NCBI GenBank assembly: GCA_025998355.1 | Contig: BNVV01000069.1 | Location: 1-6,807 of the forward strand | DNA from: Endomicrobiia bacterium | GTDB taxonomy: Bacteria; Elusimicrobiota; Endomicrobiia; Endomicrobiales; Endomicrobiaceae | Direction: 5' to 3' | DNA: 6,807 nucleotides | Shown: positions 1 to 5,531 of the stretch, piece after piece | Layout of the letters: every line of letters begins with the position of its first letter | How positions within the stretch are numbered: position 1 is the stretch's first letter | The notes under the pieces: generated by a model | Databases searched by the model: none | Told to the model about the DNA's origin: nothing | Seen by the model: the letters and a program-made list of their open reading frames with translations, nothing else | Made by a program: the position numbers and the translations under genes

Positions 1-503
1 GCAACCTCATGCTTTTTACCTTGTGGTGTTGGAGATTTTGATACATACGGGCTTTTAGCCCTATTTAGTGTCAATATCCAACACCCTTATACACCTTGAT
101 TATACTTGTTTCTTAAGGAACAATTCTTTGCATTAGTTCAAAAATAGAGAGCGTCTTGTGCTAACTCTTTGTGGCAGGCTACGCTACAAACATTCTTTAG
201 TAAACCTTTTTGTTTTGTGGCAAATATTTAAAGATATTGCCTATTGCAAAACAATCAAGATTTCCACATATAAAAAGTTACACTCAAATTGCCTCAAAGC
301 TGCGCCATACTACTCTTGGGGGGGCTTAGCAAAAATCCTCCCTTTTGCGCCCATCTTTTTAACAAAAACTTATCTTCTTTTTTGTTACGGTGCAATTTGA
401 AGGGATTTGACTATAGCGACATTCTTTTTTCCTTTTTTCCCAAAAACGCAGGGATTTTAAAAAATCAAACTACAACTTTCAAAAACTTATAGCAGTAAGA
501 ATT
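1..503. other. intergenic stretch without a convincing gene
   Basis: I see no supportable gene here. Frame 1 on the plus strand is open from the window edge to a TGA at 97-99 (32 codons, no start visible), so it could be the last part of a gene entering from the left, but the peptide is not recognisable. Two longer plus-strand frames between 158 and 492 have no Shine-Dalgarno site or family resemblance and look fortuitous. The yraN gene that often follows rnhB is not seen on the minus strand. A G7 run lies at 318-324. The one clear structure is the nested inverted repeat at 25-85, listed separately. Confidence 0.5.
25..85. repeat. nested inverted repeat (potential large hairpin)
   Basis: A perfect 9-bp inverted repeat, GGTGTTGGA (25-33) and TCCAACACC (77-85), encloses a shorter interrupted match (35-41 with 71-75) and a central hairpin with GGGCT (49-53), a TTT loop and AGCCC (57-61). 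The nesting gives a plausible stem-loop of about 61 nt. No U-tract follows on either strand, so it is not a typical intrinsic terminator. It could be an intergenic repeat element or a structured RNA end. The function is unknown. Confidence 0.5.
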
Positions 504-1130
504 TTAAATATTAAGTTTTATTTGAGACACAATATCGCTTATGGGAGCAAAAGTTATTCTGTGAATTGGACATGGTCCGTACTGCTTTAAAGATTCTATA
601 TGTTGTCTTGTTCCGTATCCCTTATGCTTCTCAAACTCATAAACAGGATATTGTTTTGCGTATTCCTTCATAATTTTGTCCCTAGTAACTTTAGCAAGAA
701 TTGAAGCCGCAGCAATACATGCACTTTTTGCGTCACCGCTAATGATTGCCTCCTGCTTAAAAGGGAGATTTGGAATTTTATGATTTCCGTCTATTAAACA
801 CAGCTCGGGTTTGATTTGTAATTTTAACACAGCTCGAGACATTGCAAGAAAAGTTGCTTGTAAAATATTGATTTTATCTATAATCGTATTATCGACAGCT
901 TTAATGGCATAAGCTAAAGCTTTCTCTTTTATTATTAAAAAAAGCTGTTCTCTTTTTCTTTCTGATACTTGTTTTGAATCGTTTAAATCGGGAATTATTA
1001 AGTCTTTAGCAAGAATTACCGCCGCCGCTGTCACAGGACCCGCTAAAGACCCCCTTCCGGCTTCGTCAATGCCTGCAACCAGTGCGAACCATTTGTTGTA
1101 AAAATTTCCGTCAAAAAATAATGAGTCCAT
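504..1130 (-). CDS. rnhB: Ribonuclease HII
   Basis: RNase HII cleaves the RNA strand of RNA-DNA hybrids and starts removal of single ribonucleotides misincorporated in DNA. The 208 residues are full length for the family. The catalytic block AGIDEAGRG supplies Asp22 and Glu23. LIDGN supplies Asp114, and Asp133 lies in GDAKSACIAAASILAK, completing the acidic tetrad of the family. The C-terminal HKGYGTRQH motif is also present. It is the last gene of the minus-strand operon, in its common place after rplS, but separated from it by 423 bases that hold a broken lipoprotein gene. The start at 1130 is preceded by a modest AAGG site. Nothing in the reading frame looks damaged. The identification is firm. 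Confidence 0.97.
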   Translation of the reverse strand: MDSLFFDGNFYNKWFALVAGIDEAGRGSLAGPVTAAAVILAKDLIIPDLNDSKQVSERKREQLFLIIKEKALAYAIKAVDNTIIDKINILQATFLAMSRAVLKLQIKPELCLIDGNHKIPNLPFKQEAIISGDAKSACIAAASILAKVTRDKIMKEYAKQYPVYEFEKHKGYGTRQHIESLKQYGPCPIHRITFAPISDIVSQIKLNI

Positions 1131-1275
1131 TTGCCTTATCTAGCATTAGGGTATGTTTATACCACAATTAATTTCTGTATTGGCATACTGCTGCTTTAAA
1201 ATTTTGAGGAAACTTTAGCTGTTTTATGAGAGGCGATATCAAACATGATAAGATATTTTTCCAAACTTAGCACTG

Positions 1276-1413
1276 CTACTTAGTTGCCGGAGTATGCCTA
1301 GATCTATCTATAAAACTATCGTTGTCTTTATTTTTATTTTTGTCTTTTTTACTTCACGAACTTAACATCAAACCAAACAAGACAAATGCGCTCAACACTG
1401 CTTTTATTTTCAT
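1276..1413 (-). pseudogene. small lipoprotein gene with TGA at the lipobox cysteine
   Basis: A strong Shine-Dalgarno region (GAGGGGTGAGG) precedes an ATG at 1413. The reading begins MKIKAVLSAFVLFGLMLSS, a short basic start followed by a hydrophobic stretch ending in L-S-S. The next codon, 20, at 1356-1354, is TGA exactly where a lipobox cysteine (TGC or TGT) would stand. The same frame continues with a charged tail (SKKDKNKNKDNDSF and on) to a TAG at codon 46. Read through, it would be a 45-residue lipoprotein of the very small, signal-peptide-plus-tail type. As written it yields only a 19-residue signal peptide. The likely event is one base change, TGC or TGT to TGA. It lies between rplS and rnhB and reads in the operon direction. 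No specific family can be assigned. Confidence 0.6.
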
Positions 1414-1434
1414 AAACCTCACCCCTCAAAACGT

Positions 1435-1466
1435 GCTTTCATTCCCCAGTTGAAACGCATGAAAGC
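1435..1466. repeat. 8-bp perfect inverted repeat upstream of the lipoprotein gene
   Basis: GCTTTCAT (1435-1442) and ATGAAAGC (1459-1466) are perfect inverted repeats with a 16-nt loop. They sit about 20 bases upstream of the lipoprotein start on the minus strand, just before its Shine-Dalgarno site. They could form a hairpin affecting translation or mRNA processing between rplS and the lipoprotein gene. There is no U-tract, so a terminator is unlikely. Confidence 0.4.
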
Positions 1467-1553
1467 TCTTTTAATTCTTGAACGCCATCAATGGTGCTAA
1501 ATAATGGCTCATGGATTCTGTTTAGATTTAAAATCAGTCGTCTGAGAATTTTT

Positions 1554-1961
1554 TCATGTGGTTGTCGTGTTTATAGGAGCTTGTTCTGTCGCAACCGGAT
1601 CTTTCTTTGCAAATCTTCTTGAAGAATCTTCAGAAATTCTTGCAGCCTTACCCGAGAGATTTCTTAGATAGTAAAGTTTTGCTCTGCGTACTTTTCCATG
1701 CCTTACAACTTCAACTTTTTCTATACGAGGGGAATGAATAGGAAAAATTCTCTCTACACCTATACCGAAAGAAATTTTCCTTATCGTGAAGGTTTCTGAA
1801 AGCCCACTACCTTTCATACGTATAACAACACCTTCAAAAACCTGTATCCTCTCATTTTCGCCTTCAACTACTTTAAAATATACCTTTATCTGATCGCCAG
1901 ATTTGAAAGATACACCCAAACTTCTTTTCTGTGCTAATTGCACTTGTTCTAGTAATGACAT
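1554..1961 (-). CDS. rplS: 50S ribosomal protein L19
   Basis: L19 is a large-subunit protein at the 30S-50S interface. The 135-residue product carries the L19 pattern throughout: a helical N-terminus, the [19 protein letters not shown] strand region near residue 22, [21 protein letters not shown], the [11 protein letters not shown] loop and the [14 protein letters not shown] block. The family is usually about 115-120 residues. The extra 15-20 form a low-complexity tail ending in four threonines that follows the conserved core, probably dispensable. The start at 1961 has a good AAAGGAG site about nine bases upstream. It is separated from trmD by 225 bases containing an inverted-repeat-bounded element, so it may have its own transcription start. 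Stop codon TGA. Confidence 0.97.
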   Translation of the reverse strand: MSLLEQVQLAQKRSLGVSFKSGDQIKVYFKVVEGENERIQVFEGVVIRMKGSGLSETFTIRKISFGIGVERIFPIHSPRIEKVEVVRHGKVRRAKLYYLRNLSGKAARISEDSSRRFAKKDPVATEQAPINTTTT

Positions 1962-1995
1962 TCTGCTGCTCCTTTATAAATAACAAAGCCAACCA

Positions 1996-2134
1996 CAGCC
2001 AACTAACTTCCTTTAGTGATATACTTGCACCACACAAAGACGCACACAACCTGCGAGCTACTCAAACAAATACAGCACCGCGCCTATTTTTTAGCGAGCG
2101 CAAGGCCTACCACGACATAGAAGTTAGTTGGCTG
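1996..2134. repeat. 139-bp element bounded by perfect 15-bp inverted repeats
   Basis: CAGCCAACTAACTTC (1996-2010) and GAAGTTAGTTGGCTG (2120-2134) are exact inverted copies flanking 109 bases that look less AT-rich than their surroundings. The match stops sharply at both ends. No clear target-site duplication flanks it. The shape fits a small non-autonomous element (MITE-like) or a long-loop RNA hairpin within the operon transcript. The half-motif AGCCAAC is repeated just outside at 1987-1993. A plus-strand frame reading through it has no coding support. Confidence 0.55.
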
Positions 2135-2186
2135 CAAATTAACAACAAAATACAATTTACAGTACCGCCAGCTAATTTTATTTCTT

Positions 2187-2906
2187 TTACTCTTCAATTT
2201 CTACTCTGTCTTTTAACAAGTCTGGGCGACGCTCTTTTGTCCTTTTGTACGACTCTTTTTTGCGCCACTCGTAAATCTTTTTATGATCTCCCGATAGAAG
2301 AACACATGGAACCTCATAACCCTTAAACACTGCAGGTCTTGTATAATGAGGATAATCCAACAATCCGTTATAAAACGAATCATTTTTTACAGAATCTTCT
2401 TCTTTGACAACACCCGGAAGCATTCTCGCAACACTATCAACCAAAACCATTGCAGGAATTTCTCCACCAGTAAGCACATAATCGCCAATTGATATTTCTT
2501 CATCAACATAACTCATAATGCGTTCATCGATACCCTCGTAATGACCGCATACAAGAACCAAATGTTGAAATTTTGAGAGATTTTTTACAATCTTATCATT
2601 TAGCGTTTTGCCTTGAGGTGACATATAGATAACATAAGGTTTTGCATAAGAGTTTTTATAAAAGTCATTCTTTTTTTTTACCCCTGTGCTTTTTATGGCA
2701 TCATACAGTGGTTCAGGTTTTATAACCATGCCGCCACCACCGCCAAAAGGCTTATTATCAACTTTTTTATACTTATCTTTGGAGAAAGATCTTACATCTG
2801 TAATATTAATCTTAAGAATTTCTTTTTTTGTGGCTCTGCTTATCAAGCTTTCCGTAAAAGGTCCTTTAAACATTTTCGGAAATATTGTAAGAATATCAAT
2901 CTTCAT
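2187..2906 (-). CDS. trmD: tRNA (guanine-N1-)-methyltransferase TrmD
   Basis: TrmD transfers a methyl group from S-adenosylmethionine to N1 of G37 in tRNAs, which prevents +1 frameshifting during translation. I take the start at 2906 (MKIDILTIFP), because the family begins almost invariably this way. Upstream ATGs at 2939 and 2921 would only add an atypical leader. The 239 residues match the family length. Landmarks are the KPFGGGGGMVIKPEP loop (53-66), the knot motif CGHYEGIDERI (120-130), GDYVLTGGE (141-149) and LLDYPHYTRP (182-191), which carries the conserved catalytic-loop aspartate. Where many members have GGGPGM this one has GGGGGM, a tolerated position. The start overlaps the end of rimM by 11 bases, suggesting translational coupling. 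Confidence 0.97.
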   Translation of the reverse strand: MKIDILTIFPKMFKGPFTESLISRATKKEILKINITDVRSFSKDKYKKVDNKPFGGGGGMVIKPEPLYDAIKSTGVKKKNDFYKNSYAKPYVIYMSPQGKTLNDKIVKNLSKFQHLVLVCGHYEGIDERIMSYVDEEISIGDYVLTGGEIPAMVLVDSVARMLPGVVKEEDSVKNDSFYNGLLDYPHYTRPAVFKGYEVPCVLLSGDHKKIYEWRKKESYKRTKERRPDLLKDRVEIEE

Positions 2907-3207
2907 AGACGAAATAACCATTATACTCAAGGATATCATCTGCCGATTTCACTTGACCATAAACGTCCTTATATTCTTTTGGCAAAACAACAAAAATTTT
3001 CTTTCTTGCAATATTCACTTCTCTTATTACACTTTTTAATGCAGGAATTAAGACTTCTTCGTTGTAATACTTTACAACCCAGATGTCGTTACTGCCCGTT
3101 AATATAACATCCGAAAGAATCCCCACACAATCTCCGTGCTGGTTAAAGACCTCAAACCCTAATACATCGGAGACTTTCCATCTTGAATCATTCTTTTTTA
3201 AATTCAT
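2896..3207 (-). CDS. rimM: RimM-like protein, PRC-barrel domain only
   Basis: RimM helps 30S maturation and binds S19 in the head of the small subunit. Normal RimM has about 165-180 residues: an N-terminal beta-barrel domain containing an HGLKGEV-type motif, then a PRC barrel. This protein has 103 residues and starts almost directly in the PRC barrel: VSDVLGFEVFN (12-22), GILSDV (29-34), a YY pair at 47-48, EVLIPA (51-56) and VNIARKKIFVVLP (64-76). The N-terminal domain is absent and cannot be hidden upstream, because the khpA stop is only six bases before this start. The place between khpA and trmD is canonical, which supports the name. Whether it still works in 30S assembly is open. The start at 3207 has only a weak GAG site and may be coupled to khpA. 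Confidence 0.88.
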   Translation of the reverse strand: MNLKKNDSRWKVSDVLGFEVFNQHGDCVGILSDVILTGSNDIWVVKYYNEEVLIPALKSVIREVNIARKKIFVVLPKEYKDVYGQVKSADDILEYNGYFVYED

Positions 3208-3213
3208 CTCGCA

Positions 3214-3444
3214 TTACTCTACTACTTCGACAGTTGTTCTCTTGTTAAGCTTTGCAGAAGCTGAGCTTACAATAACTCTTATTGCTTTAATAATCCTACC
3301 TTCTTTGCCGATAATTTTACCTCTGTCGGCGTCAACAACCTTTATTTCCAAAACAGTTGTTCTCTCACCTGCAACTTCTTTGACTTCCACCTGTTCTGGA
3401 TTGTCAACCAAAGCTTTTGTCATTAAAAGTACTAGGTCTTTCAT
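3214..3444 (-). CDS. khpA: KH-domain RNA-binding protein KhpA
   Basis: KhpA is a small single-KH-domain protein that binds RNA broadly and, in Gram-positive bacteria where it has been studied, works with KhpB (EloR/Jag) in control of cell elongation and RNA stability. The 76 residues are typical. The family pattern is clear: KDLVLLMTKALVDNPEQVEV at the start, then the strand VLEIKVVDADRGKIIGKEGR, with the GxxG nucleic-acid loop at 46-49 (GKEG), followed by helix IIKAIRVIVSSASAK. The start at 3444 is preceded by GGGAG with about six bases of spacing. It lies between rpsP and rimM, its usual place in many phyla. The RNA partners here cannot be inferred. Confidence 0.94.
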   Translation of the reverse strand: MKDLVLLMTKALVDNPEQVEVKEVAGERTTVLEIKVVDADRGKIIGKEGRIIKAIRVIVSSASAKLNKRTTVEVVE

Positions 3445-3493
3445 AGTTTTCTCCCGGTAACCTTAATATGCACAACTGAAGACCAAAACAGAG

Positions 3494-3745
3494 TTATTTG
3501 CTTTCTACTGCTTGATTCTTCCTTATTAATACAGCCACCGTTTCTGAAGCTTTTGCACCGGTGCTTAACCAATAATTTATTCTGTCCATATTAACATTGA
3601 ATTTATTGCCTACTGCTATAGGATCATACTGACCCAAAATTTCAATAGGCTTCCCGTCCCTTTTTACTCTTTGATCTACTGCAACAACTCTATAGCAAGG
3701 CCTTTTTGGTTTGCCTCTTCTTTGCAAACGTAATCGAACTGCCAT
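3494..3745 (-). CDS. rpsP: 30S ribosomal protein S16
   Basis: S16 is a small-subunit protein that binds 16S rRNA early and stabilises the 5' domain. The 83 residues show the standard N-terminus MAVRLRLQRRGKPKRPCYR, then VVAVDQRVKRDGKPIEILGQYDP (20-42), and the C-terminal DRINYWLSTGAKASETVAVL segment in which a tyrosine-tryptophan pair precedes the conserved G-A-x-x-S/T turn. It is the first core gene of the minus-strand operon, with 49 bases to khpA. The start follows an unusual G8 tract that takes the place of a conventional Shine-Dalgarno site. The gene is intact. Confidence 0.97.
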   Translation of the reverse strand: MAVRLRLQRRGKPKRPCYRVVAVDQRVKRDGKPIEILGQYDPIAVGNKFNVNMDRINYWLSTGAKASETVAVLIRKNQAVESK

Positions 3746-3751
3746 TCTATA

Positions 3752-3759
3752 CCCCCCCC
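3752..3759 (-). promoter_or_regulatory. G8 tract serving as the rpsP ribosome binding site
   Basis: On the minus strand eight consecutive G residues end six bases before the rpsP ATG, at the correct spacing to pair with the anti-Shine-Dalgarno sequence. No AGGAGG-type site is present nearby. A long G run is rare in such AT-rich DNA, and G8 is prone to slippage, so length changes could alter spacing and translation. Just upstream, 3769-3788 holds an imperfect palindrome (TGTAG...CTACA) that could form a small hairpin in the leader. Confidence 0.5.
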
Positions 3760-3848
3760 AATAGTATTTGTAGTTGACTAACTCTACATCGGTAAGCTTT
3801 GCGTTATCTCAAAAAAAACGGACGCGACACGAAGCACACCACTTTTAG

Positions 3849-3899
3849 CTAGTCTTTTTGATTATGCGCCTCTTTAGTAAATTTAAGTAGCGCAAGCAT
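3849..3899 (-). CDS. 16-residue leader ORF in the rpsP operon leader
   Basis: A perfect Shine-Dalgarno sequence, AAAGGAGG (3906-3913 on the minus strand), stands six bases before an ATG that opens MLALLKFTKEAHNQKD and stops at TAG. This is the best ribosome binding site in the window, yet it serves only 16 codons. It lies about 100 bases downstream of the operon promoter and about 100 bases upstream of rpsP. It may be a leader peptide that couples translation to expression of the operon, or the intact start of a gene now truncated. Codon content shows no run of one amino acid that would point to classical attenuation, and no terminator hairpin is evident before the U8 tract at 3818-3811. Confidence 0.45.
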   Translation of the reverse strand: MLALLKFTKEAHNQKD

Positions 3900-3927
3900 C
3901 AATTTCCTCCTTTAGTTTGCATAAAGT

Positions 3928-3951
3928 TAACCCGCTATAGCATATAACCCG
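3928..3951. repeat. two direct copies of TAACCCG, 17-bp period
   Basis: TAACCCG occurs at 3928-3934 and again at 3945-3951, inside the transcribed leader between the promoter and the leader ORF. The 17-bp spacing is not a whole number of helical turns, and on RNA the motif could be a protein binding site. It may be chance. Confidence 0.25.
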
Positions 3952-3997
3952 TCAGATGACTTAAACTACAAAACGTGGAACTAAAGCCTCCTTCGAA

Positions 3998-4027
3998 ATT
4001 ATATATAAGTATAATCCGTTTTGTCAA
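3998..4027 (-). promoter_or_regulatory. sigma70-type promoter of the rpsP operon
   Basis: On the minus strand a perfect -35 box TTGACA (4027-4022) and a perfect -10 box TATAAT (4003-3998) are separated by 18 bases. Transcription would begin about seven bases downstream, near 3991, giving a leader of about 250 nt to rpsP. No other comparable promoter lies between it and rpsP. The decayed transposase remnant ends only about 50 bases upstream, so insertion events may have reshaped the region before the promoter. Confidence 0.8.
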
Positions 4028-4079
4028 TTCCCTGTATTGATTAGGTACATATGCGACATTTTATTATTTACTTGCTAAT

Positions 4080-4285
4080 CTACAAAGGGGTTTTTAGATT
4101 TAACGCCAAATGTGGCCTTTGTTATAATACACTAAATATTCCACCAATAACTCATTAAACTCTTCTTCATTTCCTAATTTGCATCCTTTTTCCTGCTCTT
4201 TTCTCCCTTCACGCTTTACTTTAACTTTGTCACATTTGTGCTTTAATCTATACACATTTTTTTGATTTTTGATTGTCGCAGGGCG
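4080..4285 (-). mobile_element. C-terminal remnant of an rve-family IS transposase, frameshifted
   Basis: One minus-strand frame, open from 4285 to a TAA at 4102-4100, includes KVKVKREGRKEQE, comparable to the K-V-E-R-S-H-R-x-D-Q-E region of integrase-core (rve) transposases, and then EEEFNELLVEYLVYYNK. In the family this last segment continues as R-P-H-x-A-L-N. Shifting frame by one base in the A run beside 4110 gives exactly RPHLALNLKTPL and a TAG at 4082-4080. One base is therefore missing. Upstream of about 4285 the frame closes and no DDE catalytic motifs can be seen, so only the C-terminal end survives. It resembles IS481/IS3-type integrase cores, but the exact family cannot be set. Terminal inverted repeats were not found. 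Confidence 0.65.
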
Positions 4286-4537
4286 CTACCAAATTGCAGT
4301 CTATAAAATTTGCTTTGAGCTTAAAATCAGAGCCTCTAAGAAACTTTTTTGCGTGTTTATCCCTGGAGATTTTACAAAATTTGACAATCGTATAAATGTT
4401 TGTGTAGAATGCTTACGCAGAATAAGCAAAGTAGCTGATAGTAAAAGAGCAAAAAGAAGCAAGGGATAAAAAAGCAAAAAGTTGGCGCAGTCAGTGATGT
4501 AAGAAGGAGGGAGGGTCTTAGGATTTGCAGGGTGGGC

Positions 4538-4611
4538 ATGTCGCAAACGACATTTCACAAATCTTACAAAAATCTTTTACAAGTCTTGTGCGAGAGTTTT
4601 ACAAATCTTTT
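4538..4611. repeat. 16-bp palindrome followed by degenerate ACAAATCTT repeats
   Basis: ATGTCG (4538-4543) and CGACAT (4548-4553) form a perfect 6-bp inverted repeat with a CAAA loop. Immediately after it, four related words appear: ACAAATCTT (4557), ACAAAAATCTTTT (4566), ACAAGTCTT (4579) and ACAAATCTTTT (4601). The first three are nearly head to tail. They look like a degenerate tandem repeat. No function can be assigned. Confidence 0.35.
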
Positions 4612-4705
4612 GTAAGTTACTTGCGCGGATATCTTAAAAATTTCATAGATTCAAAGATTTTACAAGCATTATATATTATAACAGGAATGGTTTGGCATTA
4701 TAGGG

Positions 4706-4822
4706 ATGACAGTGTTTATTGCTGATAGTTTTTGGCTTTCCTTTGAGAAAAAAGAAGTCTTGGGTGGACAGATTTTAAGGAAGGAAGAAGAAGACAGAAA
4801 GAAGAGAGATAATTGGAGTTAA
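4706..4822 (+). pseudogene. short unidentified frame, possible gene fragment
   Basis: An ATG at 4706 opens 38 codons to TAA at 4820-4822. The peptide starts with a hydrophobic segment (MTVFIADSFWLSFEKKEVLG) and becomes strongly charged (RKEEEDRKKRDN). There is no good ribosome binding site. Coding-like, charged frames in other phases follow to about 5000, so this may be the first piece of a gene broken by several frameshifts. I do not recognise the family, and it may also be noise in purine-rich DNA. Confidence 0.2.
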
Positions 4823-4985
4823 GAGAGAAATAAGAAGAGTAGATAATAGGCGAATAGGATTTAGAGATAGGGAAGAAATAGAAGGTTTGAATATATAAGA
4901 AAAGAAGTAAAAGAAAAAATAAAAAGATCCCAATGTGAAAAAAGTGAAAATAAAAAAACAGTGAGTAGGAAATAAAGAAGATAGT
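4746..4985 (+). other. strongly purine-biased strand segment
   Basis: For about 240 bases the plus strand is overwhelmingly A and G, with very few C. The bias starts and ends fairly sharply. Broken plus-strand frames rich in Lys, Glu and Arg would explain it as a decayed gene for a charged coiled-coil-like protein. A structural or replication-related origin of the asymmetry is not excluded. Confidence 0.35.
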
Positions 4986-5280
4986 GATGCGCTTGTAATG
5001 TTTGGAAAGTCCATCAAAAGGATTCTCTAAAACTTGGCGGCAAAGTCACTGTCAATTCTTAAACTTATTTTGGTTGTTGACGTTGTTTTTGTGGGCAATT
5101 TGAAAAGAAATAAGAGTGAAAACATGAGAAATATAAAAAATAATACAAGCATTTTCGGACTTTGATGACTTTCTCTGTAAGTTAAAGGAGAAAGAAGAGT
5201 TTGGTTGCTTTATAATCCGTTGCTGGACAGTATTCGATGAACGCTGCAAGGCAGTATTATGTGGAAGCAATACAGTGTAT

Positions 5281-5403
5281 GAGCAAAACGACGAACATGA
5301 ACTAGACACAGATGATGAGCAAAACGACAAACATGAACCAGCTACAGATGATGAGCAAAACGACGGACATGAACTAGACACAGATGATGAGCAAAACGAC
5401 GAA
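5281..5403 (+). repeat. 36-bp tandem repeats encoding acidic 12-mers (copy A)
   Basis: Three complete 36-bp units start at 5281, 5317 and 5353, with a partial fourth at 5389. They encode EQNDEHELDTDD, EQNDKHEPATDD, EQNDGHELDTDD and the start EQND. Period and phase are exact codon multiples, so copy number can change without breaking the frame. Confidence 0.9.
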
Positions 5404-5417
5404 ATCGATCATGAATT

Positions 5418-5498
5418 AGCGAAACAACATAAATCTTTTTGTTTGATTAATAGAGCTCAATCAGCGGAACAACATAAATCTTTTTGTTTGATTAATAG
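5418..5498 (+). repeat. 45-bp tandem duplication at the 3' end of copy A
   Basis: The 36 bases at 5418-5453 recur at 5463-5498 with a single difference, a period of 45 bases or 15 codons. Each copy encodes the core QHKSFCLINR. The near identity implies recent duplication. This part is absent from the intact paralogue. Confidence 0.85.
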
Positions 5499-5531
5499 AC
5501 CTAGACCTCCTGTATAAATATTTAATACAAA

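Larger units (their letters stand above)
4286..5123. other. long stretch of broken short frames, no intact gene
   Basis: No intact gene is supported here. On the minus strand 4251-4412 is open for 54 codons with a plausible peptide (segment NIYTIVKFCKISRDKHAKKF) that might be more of the decayed transposase or another relic. The plus strand is open over nearly the same bases (about 4269-4469), and I cannot decide between them. From 4525 to 4725 a plus-strand frame opens from TTG without a ribosome site. Beyond about 4690 a series of short Lys/Glu/Arg-rich frames follow one another in different phases, as in a frameshifted gene. No promoter or terminator stands out. Confidence 0.4.
5124..5517 (+). 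pseudogene. cysteine-rich acidic-repeat protein, copy A, frameshifted
   Basis: This is a paralogue of the intact gene at 5985-6401. The ATG at 5124, in the same AGTGAAAAC-ATG context as the paralogue, reads MRNIKNNTS and then stops at TGA 5163-5165. One extra T in the T4 run at 5152-5155 is the cause: the paralogue has ATATCGGAC where this copy has ATTTTCGGAC. After the shift the frame gives the family N-terminal block SDFDDFLCKL, then EFGCFIIRCWTVFDERC, matching the paralogue at about 95% of bases over roughly 105 positions. It continues with three complete 12-residue acidic repeats, a 15-codon tandem duplication containing QHKSFCLINR, and a TAA at 5515-5517. Repaired, it would have about 130 residues. 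The second half differs fully from the paralogue. No signal peptide is seen. The function is unknown. Confidence 0.7.

Noticed and set aside
1354..1356. TGA recoded as cysteine or selenocysteine in the lipoprotein
   Set aside because: rimM and rplS end with TGA at their natural family C-termini or tails, and no SECIS-like structure was seen after this codon. A simple nonsense mutation is more likely.
1514..1553. terminator after rplS
   Set aside because: Only a 4-bp stem (TCAG/CTGA) precedes a short U-run, too weak to support a call.
1931..2326. plus-strand frame of 131 codons
   Set aside because: It runs antisense to the rplS start and trmD end and through the inverted-repeat element, with no ribosome site or recognisable domain.
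2686..3460. two plus-strand frames opposite trmD, rimM and khpA
   Set aside because: They are antisense shadows of well-identified genes.
3811..3818. U8 tract in the rpsP leader as an attenuator terminator
   Set aside because: No stable GC-rich stem could be drawn in the bases immediately before it on the minus strand.
4269..4469. plus-strand frame opposite the minus-strand relic region
   Set aside because: No ribosome site and no recognisable family. Its left end overlaps the minus-strand stretch with transposase similarity. The rest is undecided and is described as broken frames.
5281..5403. 36-bp repeats as a CRISPR array
   Set aside because: The units are directly adjacent with no spacers and lie in a coding frame.
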